Part shown: piece after piece, positions 14,223 through 20,707 of the stretch | Numbering within the stretch: position 1 is the first letter of the stretch | Layout of the letters: each line of letters starts with the position of its first letter | Origin: JBBSHS01 sp038232515 | GTDB lineage: Bacteria; Actinomycetota; Acidimicrobiia; Acidimicrobiales; JAUJNH01 | Assembly: GCA_038232515.1 (NCBI GenBank) | Contig: JBBSHS010000043.1 | Location: 1 to 21,202, forward strand | Length of the DNA: 21,202 nt | Direction of reading: 5' to 3' | Position numbers and translations under genes: made by a program | Notes under the pieces: model-generated | Told to the model about the DNA's origin: nothing | The model's input: only the letters and a program-made list of their open reading frames with translations | Databases searched by the model: none

Positions 14223-14615
14223 ATGGCTGATCGTAACGTCCTGGGTGGCGAGCTGGAGCCCTGCGGCGCCGACCCGGTCACCGGCTTCTATCGCGACGGG
14301 TGCTGCAGTACCGGGCCCGAGGACAGGGGCAGCCACACCATCTGCGCCGTCGTCACCTCCGAGTTCCTCGACCACCAGCGCCGTATCGGGAACGACCTCA
14401 GCACCCCTGTACCGCAGTTCCGGTTCCCCGGCCTCACCCCCGGCGACCGTTGGTGCGTGACCGCTGGGAACTGGCTGCGGGCCCATCACGACGGCGCCGC
14501 CGCCTTCGTGGTTCTGGCGTCGACCAACCAGCGGGCCCTCGACATCGTGCCGTTGGCTGTGCTCCGCGAGCACGCCGTCGACGTCCCCGCCGATCCCGGC
14601 GCCCTTGATATCTGA
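14223..14615 (+). CDS. DUF2237 family protein
   Basis: The 130-residue protein matches DUF2237 across its whole length: NVLGGELEPCGADPVTGFYRDGCC (5-28), TGPEDRGSHTICAVVTSEFL (30-49), GNDLSTPVPQFRFPGLTPGDRWC (56-78) and a closing L-x2-V-L-R-E-H-A. Conserved Cys residues (14, 27, 28, 41, 78) and the GFYRDGCC block suggest a metal or redox site, but no activity is established to my knowledge. No Shine-Dalgarno precedes the ATG. A -10-like CATACT ends 6 bp upstream, so leaderless transcription is possible (inference). It is convergent with the carotenoid oxygenase gene 9 bp away. Confidence 0.88.
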   Translation: MADRNVLGGELEPCGADPVTGFYRDGCCSTGPEDRGSHTICAVVTSEFLDHQRRIGNDLSTPVPQFRFPGLTPGDRWCVTAGNWLRAHHDGAAAFVVLASTNQRALDIVPLAVLREHAVDVPADPGALDI

Positions 14616-14624
14616 GGGCTGGTC

Positions 14625-15953
14625 TCAGTCGGTGCTCAGCCAGGAGCCGTGGAAGCCGTAGGGCACCCTCACCGGCAGGTGCACCGTTGCCGTCGGCTCG
14701 TCCTCCGGGCGGTCGGCGTCAAGGACGGCCAAATCGCTGGCGTCCCGGTCGGGGTCGTAGACGTAGGTGAGGAGCCATCCGGGCCCGCCGGGGGACTCGT
14801 CGGCAGGGGCGAACACGGCCTCGCCCGGCACCTTGCCGCCTTCGAAGTGGTGACTCTCTGATGTGCCGCGGCTGAGGTCGTACACCGTGACGGCGCCCCC
14901 GCCGGTCAGGTCGGAGGGTTCCGGCATGGCCGTGACCCACCCTCGGGCGGTCGGCTTTCCCGTGAGGCGGTCGTCGACACGAGGAAGCTCACAGGGCCGG
15001 TCGTCGAGCTGTCGCTCGGTCACGGTCCCGCTGATCAGATCGATCGTCCAACGCCACAGCACACCATCGAAGTATCCGGCCCGATCGACGGACACCGTCG
15101 GGTACCGGATCACGTCGATGGTGACAACCCGGCCGTCGTCGTGGGCATTGAGCGCGTGGAAGACGTAGCACGGGTCGATCTCGAACCAGCGCGCGGGACC
15201 GTCGGGATCGTCGCGGCGCAGGACGCCCAGCCGCGCCCCGTACGACGCATCGAAGCGGTAGGGCAGCGGACTGCCCTCCATGGCGAGTTGCAGGTCGAAG
15301 ACGACCGGTAGGTCCATGAACACCACGAAGCGCTCGGTGAGGTTGAAGTCGTGCATCATCGTCGCCCCCCGCACGTCGACGTCACGACTGGTGACCAGCT
15401 GCCCGGCGGGGTCGGCCACGTGGTAAGTGAGGTAGGGCGGTGCATACGAATAGCCGAAGAAATGCATCTCGCCTGTCGTGGGGCACACCTTGGGATGAGC
15501 GGTCATGGCGGTGGTGAGCCGGCCGTCGAAATCATGCGGCCCCACGGTCTCCAGCTCTTCGGTGATCTCGTAGGGAAACGACGTCTCCACGAGGGCGAGG
15601 ATCCGCCCTGCGTGGCGGACAACATGGGTGTTCGCTTTCGAAGCCCGGAAGTTGCGGGTGCCGTCCGGGTTCATGAAGGCGGCACCGTCGGTGAAACTGG
15701 CCGTTCGAACCCACCGGTTGCGGTACCACGTGGCCCCGCCACCCTCGAGGCGCACGCCGTGGACCATCCCGTTGCCGAGAAACCAGTGCGGCGCGGCTGA
15801 CGTCGGGTTGGGCCCATTGCGCAGGAACGAGCCACACAAACCCGCCGGCAGCTCGCCCGTCACCGACAGATCGAAGCTGCTGACCTCCTCGGTGACCGGG
15901 CCGTAGTTCCCGGTCAGATGGAACGGTGTGGCCGGGAGGCGGGTGGTGGCCAT
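14625..15953 (-). CDS. Carotenoid cleavage oxygenase family protein
   Basis: The 442-residue protein belongs to the RPE65/carotenoid oxygenase family. The four His ligands of the catalytic Fe(II) are visible: H153 (TAHPK), H201 (MMHDFN), H266 (FHALNA) and H435 (GFHGSW). The N-terminal GELPAGLCGSFLRNGPNP and HWFLGNGMVHGVRL are also typical. These enzymes cleave double bonds in carotenoids, apocarotenoids or stilbenes with O2. The substrate is unknown, and no carotenoid synthesis gene is in the window. ATG 15953 begins the conserved part. An open extension to 16439 runs across the divergent galT-like gene and has no family similarity. It is divergent from the galT-like gene. Confidence 0.93.
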   Translation of the reverse strand: MATTRLPATPFHLTGNYGPVTEEVSSFDLSVTGELPAGLCGSFLRNGPNPTSAAPHWFLGNGMVHGVRLEGGGATWYRNRWVRTASFTDGAAFMNPDGTRNFRASKANTHVVRHAGRILALVETSFPYEITEELETVGPHDFDGRLTTAMTAHPKVCPTTGEMHFFGYSYAPPYLTYHVADPAGQLVTSRDVDVRGATMMHDFNLTERFVVFMDLPVVFDLQLAMEGSPLPYRFDASYGARLGVLRRDDPDGPARWFEIDPCYVFHALNAHDDGRVVTIDVIRYPTVSVDRAGYFDGVLWRWTIDLISGTVTERQLDDRPCELPRVDDRLTGKPTARGWVTAMPEPSDLTGGGAVTVYDLSRGTSESHHFEGGKVPGEAVFAPADESPGGPGWLLTYVYDPDRDASDLAVLDADRPEDEPTATVHLPVRVPYGFHGSWLSTD

Positions 15954-16290
15954 GGTCCGGGAGGGTAGCTCTGCGGTTACCAGTGGTAGAGGCGTTTTCC
16001 TGTCGACCGAGGTAGCACCTGCTTCACGAGTCAGGTTGACACGTTTGGCCCTTCCGGCGTAGTTTGCCCTAGTCGGCTGTGCTTGTTCAGAACGCTGTTC
16101 GACAAGGTCAGTCGAGCGTCCCCCGGACCCTGGCGACGCGCACATCCGCCGTGCGAACCCGGGAGATCGACTTGGGTGCAACTCAGGATGCATGGTCGCC
16201 TCTGTCGGCCATGACCAGGACTCGGCCCCGTCGACCCCGACGAAACGCCGATGCGATCTGGCTGGCGCCCGTCGGCGGCGGACGGCTTCG
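15954..16290. other. Divergent intergenic region, carotenoid oxygenase / galT-like
   Basis: This 337-bp gap has no convincing gene. It contains TTGACA at 16036-16041 with a weak -10-like TAGTTT 18 bp later, a candidate plus-strand promoter. It also has an imperfect inverted repeat around 16082-16106. Confidence 0.5.
16036..16065 (+). promoter_or_regulatory. Candidate promoter toward the galT-like gene
   Basis: A perfect -35 hexamer TTGACA (16036-16041) is followed after 18 bp by TAGTTT (16060-16065). The leader to ATG 16291 would be about 220 nt, which is long. Support is motif only. Confidence 0.25.
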
Positions 16291-17280
16291 ATGACCCAAC
16301 TTCGACTCGACCCCCTTACGGGCCGCTGGGTGGTCATCAGCTCGGACCGGGGCGAGCGGCCGTTCGCCTTCATGCCCCGCTCTCTGCCGGTCGAAGGGGG
16401 CCCCGACGGCCGGTGCCCACTCTGCCCGGACCATGCCACCGCCCCGACGCCTTCCCTGGAGGTCGCCCGTGCCGACGGCCAATGGCAGGTGCGGATCCTG
16501 GCGAACCCCTACCCGGCCTTCCGCGGCGATTCCGCCATGGCCGTCACCAATCTGGGCCCCATCTACACCCAGGCGCCGGCCAGCGGCGTCCATGAGGTCG
16601 TCGTCATCGACCCCAGGCACCAAGCGACCTTCGCCGATCTCACCGACATCCAATCGTCCCTCGTCATGCATGCCCTTGCCCAACGGATGGGCCAGCACGC
16701 GTCCGTTCCGGGGCTGCGCTACTCCCAGGCCGTCATCAACGCCGGGCGTGAGGCGGGGGCGTCTCTCGAGCACCCGCACGGCCAGCTCCTGAGCATGCCC
16801 TTCGTGCCACGGGAGATCACTGACGAACAGGCTGGCTTCGCCCGGTTCTCCGGCAACTGTCTGCTGTGCGCAACCATGGCGGCCGAGGAATCGGTGGGCC
16901 ATCGTGTCGTCTACACCGACGACGACGTCCAAGTCGTCTGCCCCTACTGGTCGGGTACCCCGTTCGAGATGCTCGTCAGCCCCACGGAGCACGCCGGCCG
17001 TCTTCAAGACGCCGGTGCCGCATCTCTGGGCGGCGTCGGCCGCGGCCTGCAACGGGCCCTCTCCGCCGTGCGCCGGGAAATCGGCGATGTGGCCTACAAC
17101 GTCACCATCCATGCTTCGCCCTTCCGGACGACGGACGACTTCCACTGGCACGCCCACGTGCTACCGAAGATCACCACCCGCGCCGGCTTCGAGCTCGGTA
17201 CCGGGGTGCTCATCAACGTCGTATCGCCGGAGCGAGCTGCCGTCGACCTGCGCAGCGCCGTCGGCGCCGTCGCCGCCTGA
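16291..17280 (+). CDS. galT: Galactose-1-phosphate uridylyltransferase-like protein (HIT superfamily)
   Basis: The 329-residue protein opens with LRLDPLTGRWVVISSDRGERP, typical of GalT. Zinc-type Cys pairs are C42/C45 (CPLC) and C190/C193 (CLLC). The active-site block is LEHPHGQLLSMP (159-170), where H163 is the expected uridylylated His. The C-terminal HIT half contains FHWHAHVLPK (284-293). GalT exchanges UMP between UDP-glucose and hexose-1-phosphate in the Leloir pathway; no galK or galE is visible, so other sugar-1-phosphates are possible. ATG 16291 is chosen because the 33-residue extension to 16192 shows no similarity. It is convergent with the ANTAR gene. Confidence 0.88.
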   Translation: MTQLRLDPLTGRWVVISSDRGERPFAFMPRSLPVEGGPDGRCPLCPDHATAPTPSLEVARADGQWQVRILANPYPAFRGDSAMAVTNLGPIYTQAPASGVHEVVVIDPRHQATFADLTDIQSSLVMHALAQRMGQHASVPGLRYSQAVINAGREAGASLEHPHGQLLSMPFVPREITDEQAGFARFSGNCLLCATMAAEESVGHRVVYTDDDVQVVCPYWSGTPFEMLVSPTEHAGRLQDAGAASLGGVGRGLQRALSAVRREIGDVAYNVTIHASPFRTTDDFHWHAHVLPKITTRAGFELGTGVLINVVSPERAAVDLRSAVGAVAA

Positions 17281-17329
17281 ACCCACCCTGGTCACATCAA
17301 GTTCCATTCCCGGGCCGGTCGGGACGGAC

Positions 17330-18076
17330 TCAGGAGACGGCTCCGATGAGGCGGGCGAGGTCATTGGCGGACAGCTTGCGCTCGACCAGAGCGGCGGCCA
17401 CGTCGGTCAGCTTGGCGTTGTTGGAACGGGCATAGGTCCGCAACCGGTCGAAGGCCTCGTCGGTGCTGACGTCGGCCCGCTCGGCCAGTGCCCCTTTGGC
17501 CTGCTCGATGGTGATCCGGCTGTTGAGGGCGTTCTGGAGTTGGCCGGTGAGCCGGTGCGCGTCCCGGGCAGACTGGTGCTGGAGGATGGTGACGGTACCG
17601 GCGTGAGCGAAGGCCTGCGCCACGACGGCGTCGGCGTCGGTCAGTGGTCCGGGCTCGGCCATGAAGATGTTCAGGGTACCGACGACGGTGTCACGCACAC
17701 GCATGGGGAAGGCGTGGACGGATGGGAGGCCCGCTTCTATAGCCATCGGGGCGAAGTGCGGCCAGGGGTTCGCGTTCTTCAGGTTCTCGTTGACGACGGG
17801 CTTGCCGGAGCGATAGGCGTCAAGGCAGGGCCCTTCCTCGTTCTGGGCCTGGAACAGCTCCAGCACATGGGCTTGAGCGCTGGAGGCGGCCATGACCTGC
17901 AGGGTGCCCTGCGGGTCGCCCAGCATGATCCCGGTTGCTGCGGCGTCGAGCAACTCGACGCAGCGCTCGCTGAGCATGGAGAGCAGCTCGACGACGTCGA
18001 AGTCCTCCACCAGTGTGTCAGCCAGCTGGAGAAACGTATCGGAAAGCAGCTCTTCTCGAGTGGCCACCGTCGGCAT
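17330..18076 (-). CDS. GAF-ANTAR antiterminator regulator 1
   Basis: The 248-residue protein has a GAF sensor domain (about 20-165; GPCLDAYRSGKPVV, SVHAFPMRVRDTVVGTLNIF). An ANTAR RNA-binding domain follows at about 178-235 (ITIEQAKGALAERADVS, EAFDRLRTYARSNNAKLTDVAAALV). ANTAR proteins bind paired hexaloop hairpins in nascent RNA and prevent termination; the GAF domain supplies a signal. ATG 18076 is fixed by AAGGAG 5-6 bp upstream. A TTG at 18118 in frame is less likely. It lies 76 bp downstream of a second GAF-ANTAR gene on the same strand. The gap contains a TATAAA (minus strand, 18119-18124), so it may have its own promoter. Targets are unknown. Confidence 0.92.
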   Translation of the reverse strand: MPTVATREELLSDTFLQLADTLVEDFDVVELLSMLSERCVELLDAAATGIMLGDPQGTLQVMAASSAQAHVLELFQAQNEEGPCLDAYRSGKPVVNENLKNANPWPHFAPMAIEAGLPSVHAFPMRVRDTVVGTLNIFMAEPGPLTDADAVVAQAFAHAGTVTILQHQSARDAHRLTGQLQNALNSRITIEQAKGALAERADVSTDEAFDRLRTYARSNNAKLTDVAAALVERKLSANDLARLIGAVS

Positions 18077-18152
18077 CCCTTCTCCTTCGCAGACATCCGT
18101 TGCACCGTCTTGGCGCAATTTATACGCCCTCTCCTTTTGTGGGTGCCCGGCG

Positions 18153-18863
18153 TCATACCCGCTGGTCGTCGAAGCGGACCCTTCGGGCTACCACGTCGGC
18201 GGCGACGTCTCGGATCCGTCGGTCGAGGGCGAACCCACGGGCCCGGAGCCGGACGAGCGCCTCGCCCACTCCTATGTCGAGTTGTACCGAGACCATCCCG
18301 GCAGCCTGGTGGACCTCGGCGTGATAGGAGCCTTCGATGCTGATCTCCTTCGCCAGCTCGCCCACCGGTGTGTAGGCCTGCATGGCCAGCAGCGCCACGG
18401 TGGCCACCTCGGCCAGCACCAGGGCATCGGCGTGGCCTTCGCCGCTGAGCGCCCCGGCCCGGTCCCGGTACAGCGTCAGGGCGCCGACCCGTGCCGCACC
18501 GATACGCATGGGGAACGAGAACACCGCTTGGATCCCCGCATCCACGGCTCGGCCGGTGAAGACCACCCACCGGGTCGGGCCCTCGGCCAGATCGGCCTCC
18601 AGCACCGGCAACCCGATCTCGTAGGCATCCCGACAGGGGCCGTCGCCCAAGGTGAACTGCAGCTCCTCGAGCGCCTCGGTGGCGGGGTCAGAAGCGAAGG
18701 TGCCTCCTCCTAAGCCGCCGTCGGCCATCAGGGTGATGCCCGCACCGGTGAGCCCCAGCAGGTCCACGCACAGATCGCACAGGGTGATGGGCGTCGGGTC
18801 GGCACCGGCCCAGGCGCCGATGGCGGTCGCCACCCGCAGCCAGCGCCCTTCGGTGGTCGTCAC
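18153..18863 (-). CDS. GAF-ANTAR antiterminator regulator 2
   Basis: The 236-residue protein has a GAF domain (about 25-165; GDGPCRDAYEIGLPVLEADL, AVFSFPMRIGAARVGALTLY) and a C-terminal ANTAR domain (about 181-230; HQAAGMVSVQLDIGVGEALVRLRARG). The start is GTG 18863. In this frame no other start codon occurs before an upstream stop. There is no Shine-Dalgarno. Instead a perfect inverted repeat (18863-18879) ends on the first base of the GTG, and a 9-codon ORF with a strong ribosome-binding site ends 19 bp upstream. Translation may therefore depend on leader translation or hairpin opening (inference). No histidine kinase or phosphoreceiver is adjacent. Confidence 0.9.
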   Translation of the reverse strand: MTTTEGRWLRVATAIGAWAGADPTPITLCDLCVDLLGLTGAGITLMADGGLGGGTFASDPATEALEELQFTLGDGPCRDAYEIGLPVLEADLAEGPTRWVVFTGRAVDAGIQAVFSFPMRIGAARVGALTLYRDRAGALSGEGHADALVLAEVATVALLAMQAYTPVGELAKEISIEGSYHAEVHQAAGMVSVQLDIGVGEALVRLRARGFALDRRIRDVAADVVARRVRFDDQRV

Positions 18864-18879
18864 ACCGGTCCGACCGGTG
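18863..18879 (-). promoter_or_regulatory. Inverted repeat abutting the start codon of GAF-ANTAR 2
   Basis: On the minus strand, CACCGGTC and GACCGGTG flank one G as a perfect 8+1+8 dyad. As RNA it would form a CACCGG/CCGGTG stem with a 5-nt loop just before the GTG, where a ribosome-binding site would normally be. As DNA it could be an operator. A related dyad, ACCGG-CAA-CCGGT, occurs at 19018-19030. Confidence 0.5.
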
Positions 18880-18882
18880 AAC

Positions 18883-18912
18883 TCAGCACGTCTGGTTGAC
18901 TGCCGTGGTCAT
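18883..18912 (-). CDS. Candidate 9-residue leader peptide upstream of GAF-ANTAR 2
   Basis: The minus strand reads AGGAGGGGAA directly before ATG 18912, then encodes MTTAVNQTC and a TGA at 18883. The ribosome-binding site is among the strongest in the window, yet no long frame follows this ATG. The frame is offset from the ANTAR gene, so it is not simply an N-terminal extension unless a one-base sequence error is present. It could be a regulatory upstream ORF or the true start of a frameshifted gene. Confidence 0.4.
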   Translation of the reverse strand: MTTAVNQTC

Positions 18913-19295
18913 TTCCCCTCCTGGCTGCACCTTGGGGGCGCTCGCCTGGGTCCGGGGCGACACTCTGATCGCTCGAGCAATGGCCACTGAGGGCGTGACT
19001 CGGCAATAGGTCATCCTACCGGCAACCGGTCAGTCGGCGGTCTCGTCCCTTCCTCCGCCCACTGCCGACACCACCGCATAGAGTCCACAGCTCACGGCGA
19101 ATCAGCCGAGCCACGCCGCCGCCGTTCCCCAGACCGCCTTGACCCGCACCAACAGCCCCCGGCGAGGCCCCGCTCGACCAGCATCACCACGTCACCCACA
19201 GTCCTGTCGATGCTCGCCCATGCTCACCCCAGTCGGTTACCGGCGGTTCACCTGGCGTCATCGAGGCGCCGCGGGCATTCTGACCTGCCCTTCCT
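18913..19295. other. Gene-free stretch left of the tRNA-Gly scar
   Basis: I see no credible protein or RNA gene here. Short open frames on both strands lack ribosome-binding sites and conservation. The only structure noted is the ACCGG-CAA-CCGGT dyad at 19018-19030. Confidence 0.5.
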
Positions 19296-19341
19296 TGGAG
19301 CGGACGACGGGATTCGAACCCGCGACCCTCACCTTGGCAAG
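19296..19341 (-). pseudogene. 3' half of tRNA-Gly (GCC), attachment-site-like remnant
   Basis: The minus strand reads TTGCCAA (anticodon loop, GCC = Gly), GGTGA (3' strand of the anticodon stem), a short variable loop, T arm GCGGG-TTCGAAT-CCCGT, acceptor 3' strand CGTCCGC, discriminator T and CCA. The 5' half is missing. Bases upstream of the anticodon loop (CAAAC) cannot pair with GGTGA, and no GCGGACG acceptor strand occurs nearby. A break at the anticodon loop is where tyrosine integrases recombine into tRNA genes, so this is probably an att scar. By orientation the element would lie to the right, with the intact tRNA beyond it. Confidence 0.75.
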
Positions 19342-19442
19342 TTTGGTCGAGCCCATCGGCTGACCTGCGGTTTCTGGGATATCCAGCCTCTAACCTGGGC
19401 TTATGGTGCGGTGGCGCGCGGCGTCGAGCGGCCCGGTTGAGC

Positions 19443-19467
19443 TGGGCATCTCCCCGTCGGCCGGACA
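19443..19467 (+). repeat. Left terminal inverted repeat of the IS3-family element
   Basis: The 25-bp end begins TGGGCATCTCCCCGT and matches the right end at 21 of 25 positions in inverted orientation. It begins with TG, as IS3-family ends do. Confidence 0.75.
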
Positions 19468-19472
19468 GGTGA

Positions 19473-20354
19473 TTATGACGCTTGACGGTACTGCTGTTCC
19501 CATTCGATGGGTGGGATACCGTTGAGGCTGGTGTGAAGCCTAAAATTGTTGTACCAGTTGATCCACCGGAAGATCGCCCGGCGGGGCTCGGCCCGAGTGG
19601 CGAAGATCCGCCCTTGGAGGCATTCGCGCTTCAGGGATTCCCAGAACGACTCGGCCACGCTGTTGTCGAAGCAGATGCCGGTCCTTCCGACCGATGGCCG
19701 TATCTGTCGGGTGGTGCAAAACTCAAGGTAGTCGTTGGACGTGTATTGGCTGCCTCGATCGGCGTGGGCGATCACCCCGAACACGGTGTCGGCTCGGGCG
19801 GCCACGGCCATGGAGAGGGCGTCGGGGACCAGTTCGGTGCGCATGTGGTCGGCCATGGAGTACCCGATCAGTCGACGGGAGCCGAGATCGAGCACCGAGG
19901 CCAGGAACAGCCAGCCCTCGCCCGTCTGGACGTAGGTGATGTCCTGGCACCAGGCCACGTCCGGTGCCCCGGGGCTGAACCGACGACCGACCAGGTCGGG
20001 GATCTCGTAGCCGTCCGTGCCCGGGAAGGTGGTGCGGCACCGGCGCCGGCGATGCCGACCGATCATGCCGTGTTGGCGCATCAGGCGCCGCACCTTCTTG
20101 TGGTTGACGGCCTGGCCAGCCCGGCGGAGTTCCTTGAACATCCGGGGCACGCCGTAGTTGGCGTCGGCCGCCTCGAAGATCGTCCGCATCACCTCGACCA
20201 GCTCGGCCTCGGCCAGCTGGCGGGGCGTCGGGCCGGCCGCCTCACGGGCGCAGCGGTCGTAGTAACCCGACGTGGCCACGCCGGCCGCCTCACACGCCGC
20301 CGTCACCGGGAACCCGGCCGCCCTCTGGTCGTCGACGCACGCGTAGCGGCTCAC
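19473..20354 (-). CDS. IS3-family transposase OrfB (DDE integrase)
   Basis: The 293-residue protein has an N-terminal HTH_21-like part (residues 42-110; YGVPRMFKELRRAGQAVNHKKVRRLMRQ) and an rve integrase core. The catalytic triad is intact: D138 (WCQDITYV), D199 (HADRGSQYTS) and E235 (NSVAESFWESLK), with spacing D-60-D-35-E, typical of IS3. The GTG start at 20354 overlaps the orfA stop as GTGA, and AAGGAG lies 8 bp upstream. Expression by translational coupling is therefore more likely than the -1 frameshift common in IS3 elements. The gene is complete, so the element could be active. Confidence 0.95.
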   Translation of the reverse strand: MSRYACVDDQRAAGFPVTAACEAAGVATSGYYDRCAREAAGPTPRQLAEAELVEVMRTIFEAADANYGVPRMFKELRRAGQAVNHKKVRRLMRQHGMIGRHRRRRCRTTFPGTDGYEIPDLVGRRFSPGAPDVAWCQDITYVQTGEGWLFLASVLDLGSRRLIGYSMADHMRTELVPDALSMAVAARADTVFGVIAHADRGSQYTSNDYLEFCTTRQIRPSVGRTGICFDNSVAESFWESLKRECLQGRIFATRAEPRRAIFRWINWYNNFRLHTSLNGIPPIEWEQQYRQAS

Positions 20355-20662
20355 GGTGTCGACTCCTTCACCCAGAAGGCCAGAGATCGTTTGAGCAGAT
20401 CTCGTTCCATCCGAAGCTGGGCGTTCTCTGCCCGCAGATCGGCTACCTCGGCGCGGTCATCGGCGGTGCGCCCTTGGCGCTCGCCCCGCTCGATGCGCTC
20501 CAACCCGACCCAGTTGCCGAGCGTGCCCGGGTTCACGCCGATCGCCCGGCCCACCTCAGCGATCGGACGGTGCTCGTCGAGCACCATGGCCACCGCGTCC
20601 CGGCGGAACTCCACCGGGAACTTCGAGGGCCTTCCCCTCGTGGTCTTCTTCATGCTGGACAT
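20351..20662 (-). CDS. IS3-family transposase OrfA (helix-turn-helix)
   Basis: The 103-residue protein begins MSSMKKTTRGRPSKFPVEFRRDAVAMVLDEH, the HTH_Tnp_1 pattern. A helix-turn-helix spans about 30-53 (PIAEVGRAIGVNPGTLGNWV). A C-terminal leucine-zipper-like coiled coil follows (VADLRAENAQLRMERDLLKRSLAFW). OrfA binds the terminal repeats and partners OrfB. ATG 20662 has AGGAGG-type purines about 5-10 bp upstream. A second ATG at 20653 is possible. Confidence 0.93.
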   Translation of the reverse strand: MSSMKKTTRGRPSKFPVEFRRDAVAMVLDEHRPIAEVGRAIGVNPGTLGNWVGLERIERGERQGRTADDRAEVADLRAENAQLRMERDLLKRSLAFWVKESTP

Positions 20663-20682
20663 GGACTTCCTCCTATACGAGG

Positions 20683-20707
20683 TGTCCGTCCAACGGGGCG
20701 ATGCTCA
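20683..20707 (-). repeat. Right terminal inverted repeat of the IS3-family element
   Basis: Read inward on the minus strand it begins TGAGCATCGCCCCGT and matches the left end at 21 of 25 positions. Its first three bases (TGA) are the stop codon of the adjoining truncated transposase. Confidence 0.75.

Larger units (their letters stand above)
19443..20707 (-). mobile_element. Complete IS3-family insertion sequence (1265 bp)
   Basis: Two overlapping genes (orfA, orfB) lie between 25-bp imperfect inverted repeats. The length is normal for IS3. Left flank (ends GAGC) and right flank (starts GGCG) show no clear target-site duplication, suggesting later rearrangement or recombination. The right end cuts into another transposase gene and supplies its stop codon. 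Confidence 0.85.

Noticed and set aside
16082..16106. LexA/SOS-box-like GAAC-GCT-GTTC
   Set aside because: The actinobacterial/Bacillus SOS box needs a 4-bp spacer between GAAC and GTTC. Here it is 3, and the flanking dyad is imperfect.
15954..16439. 162-codon N-terminal extension of the carotenoid oxygenase
   Set aside because: It crosses the divergent galT-like start and lacks similarity. ATG 15953 begins the conserved domain.
19139..19440. Short plus-strand frames with ERTTGFEPATLTLA or DDGIRTRDPHLGK
   Set aside because: They are antisense translations of the tRNA-Gly fragment, a common false protein call.
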